A DNA stretch of 64,000 nt from Allorhizobium ampelinum S4 (lineage in GTDB: Bacteria; Pseudomonadota; Alphaproteobacteria; Rhizobiales; Rhizobiaceae), in contig NC_011991.1 in NCBI RefSeq assembly GCF_000016285.1, positions 62,001 to 126,000 of the forward strand, given 5' to 3'. The stretch's first letter is position 1, and the number at the start of each line of letters is the position of its first letter. Shown in pieces: positions 53,739 through 61,592 of the stretch. A model generated the notes under the pieces. It was not told the origin of the DNA, ran no database searches, and worked only from the letters and a program-made list of their open reading frames with translations. The translations under genes and the position numbers were made by a program.

Positions 53739-54480
53739 TAGGCCCGCATATAATTCCAAAGCGACACCACGGAGAGTACCCAGCCTCCCAGCCATTGAAG
53801 TATTTTGGAGCTCGGTTCATTGCAGCGAAAGCGACCCTCGGTCCATGTGGAGGTATCTCTCTGCCGATGAGAAGGAGCGAGCTCGAAAATATCGTTACGA
53901 ATCGCACCGTGACACGTTCGTGATGGGGCGAGGGCTACTTCGTACGTTACTTTCGGAGCGGCTTAAGGTTCCAGAGCAAGAAATCCGATTCGTTTACGGC
54001 CCGTTCGGAAAGCCCCATCTGCTAGATTACAACAACAATGAGCGAATTCATTTTAATGTTTCAAACGCCGAAGATGTTGTGGCCATAGCCATGTCCTCGA
54101 CGACCCGTGTTGGGATCGACGTTGAGCGGAAGAAAAACGAGAGTTACGAGGAGATTTATCCTTTTGTACTTTCCGACCGGGAACTCCATGAAGTTCGCGG
54201 TGCGGACCCGCAGCTGCGTGGTGCCGCATTCATTTCGTGCTGGACGCGCAAAGAGGCTTTGGTAAAGGCAGCCGGCCTGAGCATCTCGAGTCTCGCCACT
54301 ATCGAACTTTCAAACGAGCAAAACCGCATCCAGCTTTGCGCGGCGGACTGGGATGGAACTAAGCATCTTAGGAAGTTTAGCGCTTGGGACGAATCATTGA
54401 TCGCTGGGTTTTCGGTTTCAATTGCTTGCGACAGTGCAAGGGCAACGGTAAAATCGCACCGCCACTGCTTCAAGACCTGA
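53731..54480 (+). CDS. Sfp-type 4'-phosphopantetheinyl transferase
   Basis: The likely start is ATG 53731, overlapping the NRPS 2 stop region; an upstream in-frame codon at 53722 is less likely. The 249-residue protein has the family motifs [24 protein letters not shown] (Mg binding, about 128) and [10 protein letters not shown] (about 171). It transfers phosphopantetheine from CoA to the carrier domains, activating both NRPSs. Length matches Sfp/Gsp. It ends the rightward biosynthetic arm. Having its own PPTase makes the cluster more self-contained for transfer between hosts. Confidence 0.95.
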   Translation: MTSRPAYNSKATPRRVPSLPAIEVFWSSVHCSESDPRSMWRYLSADEKERARKYRYESHRDTFVMGRGLLRTLLSERLKVPEQEIRFVYGPFGKPHLLDYNNNERIHFNVSNAEDVVAIAMSSTTRVGIDVERKKNESYEEIYPFVLSDRELHEVRGADPQLRGAAFISCWTRKEALVKAAGLSISSLATIELSNEQNRIQLCAADWDGTKHLRKFSAWDESLIAGFSVSIACDSARATVKSHRHCFKT

Positions 54481-54684
54481 CATACTTGACGATTAGGAAG
54501 TGGAGCCGTTAATTTCGTATTGTTATCGCGAGGGGCGGCACGCGTCAGAATTAGGATCGGACTTGTGGACAAAGAGATAGACAGCTTGAAGACGGGAAGA
54601 GGATTGGTAAGAAGCCTCGACCCCGAAATTGAAAAGCCGCATTATCGAATGGCGATATCGGCTAATGGAGGTCAAGTTCCCTCA

Positions 54685-55056
54685 ATGGGGGAAATGGAAA
54701 GAAAGCTGTCTGCATTCTTGCGGAAGATGCGCGAACAGGCAGGATTAACGCGGGCGGAATTTGCTCCTCTACTTGGCCTGTCCGTCCCTGTGTACAGCAG
54801 ATACGAGCGCGCATTTTCGAAGATTCATGTCACGAGACTCCTTCACGTCTGCGAACTGCTTGGTCTATCTCCGGTCGAAATGTTATATGAAGCCGCGCCC
54901 CACCTGTGGGGCTCCACTGATGAAGAGGCTGAAGATAGGTTCAGACTTGTGGCGCTCGTTCTCAAGCTGCCCCACCGGACAACGAGAGACTTGATGCGGA
55001 TGGTCGAGCATCTGGGGCAAATGGAAAATGGGAGAGTAGCAACCAAGCCTTATTGA
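54685..55056 (+). CDS. XRE-family HTH regulator
   Basis: The frame is open from 54520. GGAGGT at 54667-54672 favours ATG 54685 (12-base spacing), with ATG 54694 as an alternative. The roughly 123-residue product has a lambda-repressor-like HTH (FLRKMREQAGLTRAEFAPLLGLSVPVYSRYE) followed by LLHVCELLGLSPVEML. A helical tail comes after. The target is unknown. It lies between the biosynthetic cluster and the trb operon, so it could regulate either; the codon pattern resembles the cargo island. The upstream part of the frame has no recognisable features. Confidence 0.75.
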   Translation: MGEMERKLSAFLRKMREQAGLTRAEFAPLLGLSVPVYSRYERAFSKIHVTRLLHVCELLGLSPVEMLYEAAPHLWGSTDEEAEDRFRLVALVLKLPHRTTRDLMRMVEHLGQMENGRVATKPY

Positions 55057-55453
55057 GATCCATATGTAGTGGCGGTGACTGCGGGCGCGGGGAGTCTCAC
55101 CCACGTACCCACATTGAACCCGATAAAAATTGCCAGAGCTCAGCGTTGACATGCCACCCAATGTCAGCCGGGGGGTAAAGTTTAAGATCGAACTACTGTC
55201 TATCTGCCTCCCACGCCTTCAATGAGATCGCGTCCTATCACGAAGCATCCGGTTGAAGCATTACTTCTGTCGAGCACTTTCGGCGTTGGTCTCGCAAGGA
55301 CGGCGCCGCCTCGTTCGAGGACGCGTGCCAATTATGCGCACGGTCGAAATCGTATAGCCAGAGGATGCTGACTGATGGAGGCACGCTTTACACTCTGGAG
55401 TGTTCTGGTGGCGACCGATCCGGACGGCCCCCGAGGCGTGATTTATCCACTAG
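55057..55453. other. Right junction of cargo island, no gene supported
   Basis: This is the gap between the XRE gene and the end of the leftward trb operon. Short frames on both strands lack family motifs. It contains a G-run (GGGGGG near 55172) and mixed composition, and may be decayed mobile DNA. I found no direct repeat matching the left junction by eye. Confidence 0.4.
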
Positions 55454-56068
55454 CTAACGTCCGTCAGGATCCAATTTCAGTAGCACTCGATCCTCCCAAT
55501 CCTTGCGGTTCCAGACGTGTAAACCGCGTCTGGTTTGATCATCGGCATTGCTCCCAAGCACCTTTCCGTCAAATTCGATGCTGATCTTCCCACTGGCCTG
55601 AAGGCCCACGGCGTTCAGGTCTGCCAAGGCATTTACCGGTACTTCCGGCGACGAAATCACAATCGTTCCATCGGCCTCGCGGCGGATGGTCAGAAAATTG
55701 TGGCTGCCGCCCCGGGTGTTGGGGAATCCGACCACCGGCGCGGCTTCTGTGAGTTCGCCGTCGACCTTCATGGCGACGTCGTACCGGCCTTGGCTGACAT
55801 AGGCGAAACGGGTCATACCCGGGAGCGCCAGTGCAGGAGCTTCTTGCGCTTTCATCTGCGCTTCGTGGTTTGGCGGGATGGCTTGTCCCTTCGCCAGCGC
55901 ACCGACGGTACGCGGTTCGGCCACCCTGCCCTCGAGGACCGCGTGATACCGGTAGCCGGTCATGACTATGGTAGCGTCGAGCCGTTCGGGCAGCACGCAA
56001 CCGCTCAAGAGAGCGGCCACGCCGATGATGACAGGGAGTTGCAGTCCCTTGCGCGAGAGTATTGGCAT
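55454..56068 (-). CDS. Lipoprotein trailing the trb operon
   Basis: This 204-residue protein has a signal peptide and lipobox LLSGC near residue 23, so it is probably a lipid-anchored envelope protein. The mature part is mostly predicted beta, without motifs I recognise. Its start directly abuts the trbI stop, so it is the last gene of the trb operon and probably part of, or protective for, the mating channel. On pTi the trb operon ends with trbI, so this is an extra member compared with the classical set. Confidence 0.75.
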   Translation of the reverse strand: MPILSRKGLQLPVIIGVAALLSGCVLPERLDATIVMTGYRYHAVLEGRVAEPRTVGALAKGQAIPPNHEAQMKAQEAPALALPGMTRFAYVSQGRYDVAMKVDGELTEAAPVVGFPNTRGGSHNFLTIRREADGTIVISSPEVPVNALADLNAVGLQASGKISIEFDGKVLGSNADDQTRRGLHVWNRKDWEDRVLLKLDPDGR

Positions 56069-57406
56069 TTACCGCTCCACATATCCGGTTTGATAGGCGC
56101 CGGGGAGAACAATGTCCTGATCCACGAGGATGTTGAACTGGTACCCCGGCCGAATTTCCAGCGTCGGCTGGATATTCATGTTCTTGTCGATGGTCCTGTC
56201 AGCAACCCGGCCGAAAGTCTCCGCGAAGTTGCGGCGGGCCGCATCCGTCGGATCGTTCTGCGTGACGCCGAAGGCGTTACTGTTGCTCTCTGGCAAAGCC
56301 ATGTCGACACCGGTTCCGATCGCGGCGACCAGGATTGCCGAACCCCAAACCCGCCAGAAATGGTTCTTCACCTTGTCCTTGAACCCGCCGTACCCTTGGG
56401 TATCGACGCCAGCCATACCGCCGATTTGAAGTGTCGACCCGTTTGGGAAAATGATGTCGGTCCAGACAACCAAGGCCCGTGACTGACCATAGGACACTTC
56501 GGAATCGTACCGGCCAAACAGTTTCGTCCCTTGCGGGATCAGAAGCCTGTGGCCGGTCGCGCTGTCATAGACGTGCTGGCGCACCTGCGCGGTGATCCGC
56601 CCCGGTAAGTCTGAATTGATGCCGGTGATCAATGTCGCCGGGATCACCGAACCACGTTTTAGCTCGAAAGGCGATTGCTGCGGTACGATCTGGTTGGGAA
56701 GATAGCCCGCATCGGCAATATCCTTGTTCAGAAACGAGATCTTGCCTTGCTGGTTGTTGGGATCGGCCATCCCGCCTGGCCCCGCGCCAGCCGCACGCAT
56801 GGCTGCGGAAAGAAGGTCCGCCGTGCCATTCGGGCTCGTCAGGCCGTTCGCCTGCCCCTGCCCTTGCTGGCCTATGCCCTGTTGCTGAGTGACTTTCCCT
56901 ATGTCGACGGCCATCGGACTGTTGCGAGCATTCGCCTGTGCTTGCATCGCCGCCAGCCTCTGGCGGTTCTGCTCGCGCAACAGAGCCTCTTCATGCTCAC
57001 GCTTTAGGCGTTCACGCCAATCCGCTTCCGGCTCGAGGGGCGTTTCCGCTTGCTGCGTCGTCGGCCGTTGGCGCGACCCCGGCTGGAATGGGTTCACGCC
57101 TTCCGGAAGTTCCATCGGTGTCTCGCCGGGCGTGATAATTAGCGGATCTTGCCTTTGAGGCTCGTTGACGCCGTCACCGATATTGCGCTTCAGCTCGTCG
57201 GCAAAATCGGACGCCGGTTGGCCGACCGATTGCTCCGGCTGGGCACCACGATTTCCGATCAGGCCGCGTTGCGCCATGCCCCAGATCACGACGACCACGA
57301 GGATGACGATCAGTGCAATAAAGAAGAAGATCGGAAGGCGATTCAGCCGACGGATTTTTGGCCGCTCATCATCCTCCTCAGCTGATCCAAGATCGATTGA
57401 ACTCAT
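56069..57406 (-). CDS. trbI: TrbI, VirB10-like channel protein
   Basis: This 445-residue protein has a short cytoplasmic N-terminus, a single membrane helix (about 25-45: IFFFIALIVILVVVVIWG) and a long Pro/Gln-rich periplasmic linker. The C-terminal VirB10 domain has the pattern GSVIPATLITGINSDLPG, LLIPQGTKLFGRYDS and the terminal NILVDQDI. It spans the envelope and couples inner-membrane energy to the outer-membrane pore with TrbG and TrbH. Length is normal. It lies 13 bp after trbH. Confidence 0.95.
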   Translation of the reverse strand: MSSIDLGSAEEDDERPKIRRLNRLPIFFFIALIVILVVVVIWGMAQRGLIGNRGAQPEQSVGQPASDFADELKRNIGDGVNEPQRQDPLIITPGETPMELPEGVNPFQPGSRQRPTTQQAETPLEPEADWRERLKREHEEALLREQNRQRLAAMQAQANARNSPMAVDIGKVTQQQGIGQQGQGQANGLTSPNGTADLLSAAMRAAGAGPGGMADPNNQQGKISFLNKDIADAGYLPNQIVPQQSPFELKRGSVIPATLITGINSDLPGRITAQVRQHVYDSATGHRLLIPQGTKLFGRYDSEVSYGQSRALVVWTDIIFPNGSTLQIGGMAGVDTQGYGGFKDKVKNHFWRVWGSAILVAAIGTGVDMALPESNSNAFGVTQNDPTDAARRNFAETFGRVADRTIDKNMNIQPTLEIRPGYQFNILVDQDIVLPGAYQTGYVER

Positions 57407-57419
57407 ACCCCTGCCCTCT

Positions 57420-57875
57420 TTACGTTTCGCCGTGCTTCATGACCGAAAGCGGGCTTGAGGCCACTGCACCTGTCTTCGTCGCCTGATATTGACGGGCCAG
57501 TTCGACGCCCGGCGTCGAAACCCGCGCGATCACGTCGCCATCCAGCGAATCCACGGTATAGGCAAGCGCGATAGCTTTGGGGCCGGTCGCGGTCGCATCG
57601 ACCGCGTAGCCCCATTCACGCAAATGCTTCTCAAACGCAGATGCGAATGCGGTGTTGTCAGTCTTGAGAACAATGGTACCGGTTCCCGGACCGACGTGTT
57701 CGGCAAGCCGGGCAACCATGTCGGCGGCAACAGCATCGGCGGCCGGCGCCTGGAGATTAGCGGCATCCATGCTGGTTTGAGGGGAGAAATAGCCGCCCGA
57801 CGTCGTGCAGGCCGCAAGCGAGGCAGAAACGATACCGATCGCGAGAACGCGTACGAGTGTGGAGTTTCCCTGCAT
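57420..57875 (-). CDS. trbH: TrbH, conjugation lipoprotein (VirB7-like role)
   Basis: This 151-residue protein has a signal peptide and lipobox SLAACTTSG, followed by a globular domain with ADMVARLAEHVGPGTGTI, as in pTi TrbH. It helps anchor the outer-membrane core with TrbG. It starts three bases after the trbG stop. Length fits the family. Confidence 0.9.
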   Translation of the reverse strand: MQGNSTLVRVLAIGIVSASLAACTTSGGYFSPQTSMDAANLQAPAADAVAADMVARLAEHVGPGTGTIVLKTDNTAFASAFEKHLREWGYAVDATATGPKAIALAYTVDSLDGDVIARVSTPGVELARQYQATKTGAVASSPLSVMKHGET

Positions 57876-57878
57876 GGA

Positions 57879-58700
57879 TTAACCCCTCCTGCTGATGGTG
57901 ATTTTCTGCTGCTGCCGACCGACGCCCGAAATCAGAACGGCCCGATCGATTAGATAATCGACCACCATCATGTTGTTGTTCAGTCGGTAGTTGACGATCT
58001 GGTTCTGTCCTCCGGACACGACATAGAGGACTGGGGCATCGCCACTTCTCATTTGGCCGGGGAACTGAATGTACGTCTTCGTCCCGTCGGTATAGATCCG
58101 GGTTGGTTTCCAGCGGGCGGAGCCGCGCATGGAAAAATCAAAACGGAGGTTTTCGGCTGGAATGCCAGCACCCGGAATGATGCTATCCGAGATCTTCTGG
58201 TTTACCGCCGCTAGCTGCTGGCGAACGTCTTCGGGGTATTTGAAGGCGACGCGCGCCATATAGCGTGTGCCGTCGGACTGCAGATTGATATGATAGGTCC
58301 GGCGTGACGTCGTAATGACCATCGAAGTCTTCAAACCGGCTTCGGCAGGCTTGACGATCAGGCTGATACGCTGTCCCTGCGGCGAACCAGACGACGCGGG
58401 CTCAACCTGCCATCGAACAGTGTCACCGACGAGAACATCGCGCACGGCCTCTCCGGGCTGCAGCTGCACCTCACAAAGCTGCAAGGGTGCGCAGACGACG
58501 GTCGGCTGCGTTTCGCCAAACAGATAGATGACCTGTCCGTCAGGTCCGCGTGTCATGACAGCGCCGGCGTCCTGCCATTGGCCTGAAAGCCGGGTGCCCT
58601 TGCTTGCGTTGTAGTCGGCAGCACCGCCCAGGGTGGGCGCGGCAGTCAAAAGGACCAGTGCGGTCACAACGCTCGCACGCAATTTCGTCAATTTGAACAT
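57879..58700 (-). CDS. trbG: TrbG, VirB9-like channel protein
   Basis: This is a 273-residue secreted protein. A signal peptide of about 27 residues is followed by the VirB9/TrbG beta-sandwich, with [22 protein letters not shown] and a C-terminal domain with [15 protein letters not shown] and [11 protein letters not shown]. It forms the outer-membrane pore layer with TrbH and TrbI. It is spaced 18 bp from trbF. All expected features are intact. Confidence 0.95.
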   Translation of the reverse strand: MFKLTKLRASVVTALVLLTAAPTLGGAADYNASKGTRLSGQWQDAGAVMTRGPDGQVIYLFGETQPTVVCAPLQLCEVQLQPGEAVRDVLVGDTVRWQVEPASSGSPQGQRISLIVKPAEAGLKTSMVITTSRRTYHINLQSDGTRYMARVAFKYPEDVRQQLAAVNQKISDSIIPGAGIPAENLRFDFSMRGSARWKPTRIYTDGTKTYIQFPGQMRSGDAPVLYVVSGGQNQIVNYRLNNNMMVVDYLIDRAVLISGVGRQQQKITISRRG

Positions 58701-58718
58701 AGTCTCTCCGCGAGCGTC

Positions 58719-59384
58719 TTAAAGTTGGGCCGTCCAATCGAAGTCCTTGAGGTAAAGACCGATCGGGTTGAGGCGAATGATAGCTTCGTCCTGGGGCGGC
58801 GACAGGGTCACGGTGGCGATCCCGCGCCATCGCCGGGTCCGCAGTTCCTTGCCCGCCCGATCGCGCTCGATCTCAGTCCAGTCGATCTGGTACGACTGGT
58901 TGGAGAGGGCCACGATGTTGTTGATCTCGACGGACACCGTCACTGTCCGGGCGCGATCGAAGGGCGAGTTATTCCGGAACCAGTTGTTGACCTTTTCCGT
59001 GGAGGGGTCAGTGCGCCGAAGCATCGCATAGGTGCGGTCGATATAGCCCTTCTGGACCACATTATCCGGCGTGATCGATCGGAAGTTATAAACGAACTGG
59101 CCGAGCATGTTGCGAACGACGCGCTCGTCGGCATATTCGATCTGTGCCGGGAACCCGCCCGTAACAGAATTTCCGAGCGTGTCGACCTGCACGATATAGG
59201 GGACAAGCTTGACCTGGCTGGCCTGATAGAGCGCGAAGCCGAAACCCACCGTCGCCATCACCAGCGAAACCGATCCGACGGTCATCCATGCTCTGGCTGC
59301 GCGGTTGGCGCCGCCCATGCGCTCATTCCATTCGTGACGCGCCGCCAGATACGGGTTGTCGAAATGCTTCAGCTTTTTGGCCAT
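58719..59384 (-). CDS. trbF: TrbF, VirB8-like assembly protein
   Basis: The chosen start is ATG 59384 ([12 protein letters not shown]), the usual TrbF beginning; the open frame extends 35 codons upstream into trbL without support. The 221-residue protein has one N-terminal membrane helix (about 35-55) and a periplasmic NTF2-like domain with [15 protein letters not shown] and the terminal [14 protein letters not shown]. It nucleates assembly of the mating channel. Its order between trbL and trbG matches Ti plasmids. Confidence 0.95.
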   Translation of the reverse strand: MAKKLKHFDNPYLAARHEWNERMGGANRAARAWMTVGSVSLVMATVGFGFALYQASQVKLVPYIVQVDTLGNSVTGGFPAQIEYADERVVRNMLGQFVYNFRSITPDNVVQKGYIDRTYAMLRRTDPSTEKVNNWFRNNSPFDRARTVTVSVEINNIVALSNQSYQIDWTEIERDRAGKELRTRRWRGIATVTLSPPQDEAIIRLNPIGLYLKDFDWTAQL

Positions 59385-59424
59385 GGCCTGATCCTGTTTC
59401 CTGACAAGTTGCGAGCCATGCCGC

Positions 59425-60531
59425 CTATTTCGATGTTTTGTGGTTGCGCAGTCCCATCGACCTCGATGGGCCGCCCGCGCCCGAGCCATGCGAACCCATG
59501 GCGGCTTTTGCTGCCGTTCCGGCTAAAGCCGAGCCGCCTGCCCTCACGCCCGCGGAGGCCTGACCCAGAATGCCAGCGCCGGCGGCCTTGGCAGTACCTG
59601 CCGCTGCGACGCCAGCGCCGACACCCGCGACCGTCGAAGCCGCAAAAGCAGTGACCTGTGCGCTGGATCTCATGGCTTCCATGCCGCTGCTGACCGACAC
59701 GCCCTGTACGACGCCCTGGATGATATTCGGCACGTAGATCGCAATCATGAAGATGACGACGGACAGGCCCGCGATGACGAGGCTCGCAAGCAGTTCTTCT
59801 CCAGTGTTGGCATCGTTCGAAAGGCCGATCAGGATCTCCGAGCCGATGCGCGCGATCATCACGAGCGCCATCAGCTTCATGCCCACCGAGAAGGCATAGA
59901 CGAGATATTTGATCGCGAAGTCCTTGGTGAAGCTCGACCCGCCGAGTCCGAGCATGATCATGCCGGCGAGCAGGCCGACATACATCTCCACCAGCACCGA
60001 AACGAAAATCGCGGCCACGAGCGAGAAAGAGATCACCACGACAATCATGGCGATGATGATGCCAATCGCCATTGCGTTGTCTTCGAAAATGCCGAACTTG
60101 ACCTTTTCCGACAGGGTGCTCGCCACCTTGATGCCGGCATTGAAGACATCCGCTGGCGAAGCCGTCCCGCCGTTCGCCCCCAGCTGAAACAGACTGTCGA
60201 CGACAGCTTTCGCGAAGTCGGGTCCCTGCTGCAGGACAAACAGGAAAAAGCCGATGAAGATAATACGCCGTATCAGCTCTGCGACCCACGTATCGAGCGA
60301 TGGCGCTGCAATGGCGAACCACACGGCGGCAATACCAAATTCTATTCCCGCCAGGATCCAGAACAGTGACCTTGCCGCATTCATGACGGTGTCTTGCCAC
60401 CCTTGAGTGGCCGAGCGGACATTGTTTTCCAGGTTTGTAAGGATCGATCCATCCGCTGCCAGGGCGGGTTCCACCGCGGCGAGTGCGACGATGGCGAAAG
60501 GCGCCAATCTCAAAACCAGTGCTGCACGCAT
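59425..60531 (-). CDS. trbL: TrbL, VirB6-like polytopic membrane protein
   Basis: Start ATG 60531 has AAAGG seven bases upstream; an upstream extension overlaps trbK without support. The 368-residue protein has a signal-like N-terminus and at least five hydrophobic segments, then an Ala/Gly-rich soluble C-terminus. This is the TrbL/VirB6 plan of the inner-membrane channel component. The C-terminus ends in a short basic tail. It lies 16 bp after trbK. Confidence 0.92.
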   Translation of the reverse strand: MRAALVLRLAPFAIVALAAVEPALAADGSILTNLENNVRSATQGWQDTVMNAARSLFWILAGIEFGIAAVWFAIAAPSLDTWVAELIRRIIFIGFFLFVLQQGPDFAKAVVDSLFQLGANGGTASPADVFNAGIKVASTLSEKVKFGIFEDNAMAIGIIIAMIVVVISFSLVAAIFVSVLVEMYVGLLAGMIMLGLGGSSFTKDFAIKYLVYAFSVGMKLMALVMIARIGSEILIGLSNDANTGEELLASLVIAGLSVVIFMIAIYVPNIIQGVVQGVSVSSGMEAMRSSAQVTAFAASTVAGVGAGVAAAGTAKAAGAGILGQASAGVRAGGSALAGTAAKAAMGSHGSGAGGPSRSMGLRNHKTSK

Positions 60532-60547
60532 GGGAAAACCTTTCAGA

Positions 60548-60799
60548 TCACCAACGGGGGGCCATTTTTTGCCCGCCGGTCGTCGGATAATCATCCGGGT
60601 TGGAGTTCATCAGTTTGCGCGTGCGCTCGGCCGCGGCTGCCCGCGCCGCCGCTTCCTCTTCCGCAAGCGCGACCTGTCTTGAGAGCAACGCCTTCATTTC
60701 CGGATCGGCAGTGGGGATCGCGACATAGGAAATCGCGCCGCCGGCCACGGCGGAGAAAAGGGCGACAAGGATGACGATGGGAAGTTTCACCTGTGCCAT
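60548..60799 (-). CDS. trbK: TrbK-like small membrane protein (entry exclusion candidate)
   Basis: This 83-residue protein has one N-terminal membrane segment (IVILVALFSAVAGGAISYVA) and an Ala/Glu-rich helix, placed between trbJ and trbL exactly where TrbK lies. TrbK on RP4 and pTi mediates entry exclusion. The C-terminus reads GGQKMAPRW, nearly identical to the C-terminus of the upstream TrbJ (GGQKMQPRW). Assignment rests on position and size. Confidence 0.8.
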   Translation of the reverse strand: MAQVKLPIVILVALFSAVAGGAISYVAIPTADPEMKALLSRQVALAEEEAAARAAAAERTRKLMNSNPDDYPTTGGQKMAPRW

Positions 60800-60803
60800 A
60801 CGA

Positions 60804-61592
60804 CTACCACCGCGGCTGCATTTTCTGGCCGCCCGACGTCGACGGCGGGGTACTCGAGAAGAAGCTTTCCCGCTTATGCTGGGCGAGATCCTTGGCGGTC
60901 TGCTCGGACTGATACCATGTGCCCATCATCGTCGATTGCTGGGCGATCAGGCCGCGCAACTTCTGCATCTGTTCGACCTGCTGGCTGGCAATCGAGTGGC
61001 CGACCTGTAGCGCCTGCATCTGGCCGACGGACGTTTGCGACTGCTCCTGCAACTGCTTCATGGTGCTTTGTTCGGTGTCGAACTGCTGCGCCGTCATCCC
61101 GGCTTGAGCGAGTGTGCCGCCGATCGTGTCACGGTTGGTCTTTGACCACTGCCCATATTGCTGAGAGAAGTTCTGTCCGCCCTGGACCCCAGAGGCGAAC
61201 TGCTCGAAACTCGGAAAGCGCTGTTTCAGGACGTCGTCGAGATTGGCCATCGAGAAGCCGATGCCCTCCCCCTGCTGGGTCAGTTGACGAAGCCGATTGA
61301 GGTCCTTCTGAGCCTGGCCCCAGATGGTGTCAGGCAGCTTTTCGAGGTTCTGCAGCATCGTCCGGTACTGGTCGAGCTGGTTCTGGATCTGCGTGACCTG
61401 GTGGGCGATCTGCTGTGTCTGATTGGCGATCTGTTCGACCCCCTGCCCCGACTGTTCGAGAAGCTGGGCATTGTTGAGAAGCTGGGTCCATTCCGTCGCC
61501 CCACCCGTTGCAGCGCCGGCGAAGACGACGCTTGGGCTGACGGCGAGGACCAAACCGGCAAGGGCATTACGAAGCAAAGAGCGACGCAGCAT
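60804..61592 (-). CDS. trbJ: TrbJ, VirB5-like pilus-associated protein
   Basis: Start ATG 61592 has AGAGGA eight bases upstream; the longer frame to 61952 lies inside trbE and is rejected. The 262-residue secreted protein has a signal peptide of about 26 residues (ending VFAG) and a Gln-rich helical body (NQTQQIAHQVTQIQNQLDQY), as in TrbJ/VirB5 minor pilus proteins that act in recipient contact. It overlaps the end of trbE by 26 bases. It ends with GGQKMQPRW, shared with TrbK. Confidence 0.93.
   Translation of the reverse strand: MLRRSLLRNALAGLVLAVSPSVVFAGAATGGATEWTQLLNNAQLLEQSGQGVEQIANQTQQIAHQVTQIQNQLDQYRTMLQNLEKLPDTIWGQAQKDLNRLRQLTQQGEGIGFSMANLDDVLKQRFPSFEQFASGVQGGQNFSQQYGQWSKTNRDTIGGTLAQAGMTAQQFDTEQSTMKQLQEQSQTSVGQMQALQVGHSIASQQVEQMQKLRGLIAQQSTMMGTWYQSEQTAKDLAQHKRESFFSSTPPSTSGGQKMQPRW

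Noticed and set aside
55535..56482. Rightward 315-codon frame across the lipoprotein gene and trbI
   Set aside because: Antisense to two well-supported trb-operon genes; no family pattern.
58725..59654. Rightward 309-codon frame across trbF and trbL
   Set aside because: Antisense to trbF/trbL; ends in low-complexity Arg/Pro sequence.
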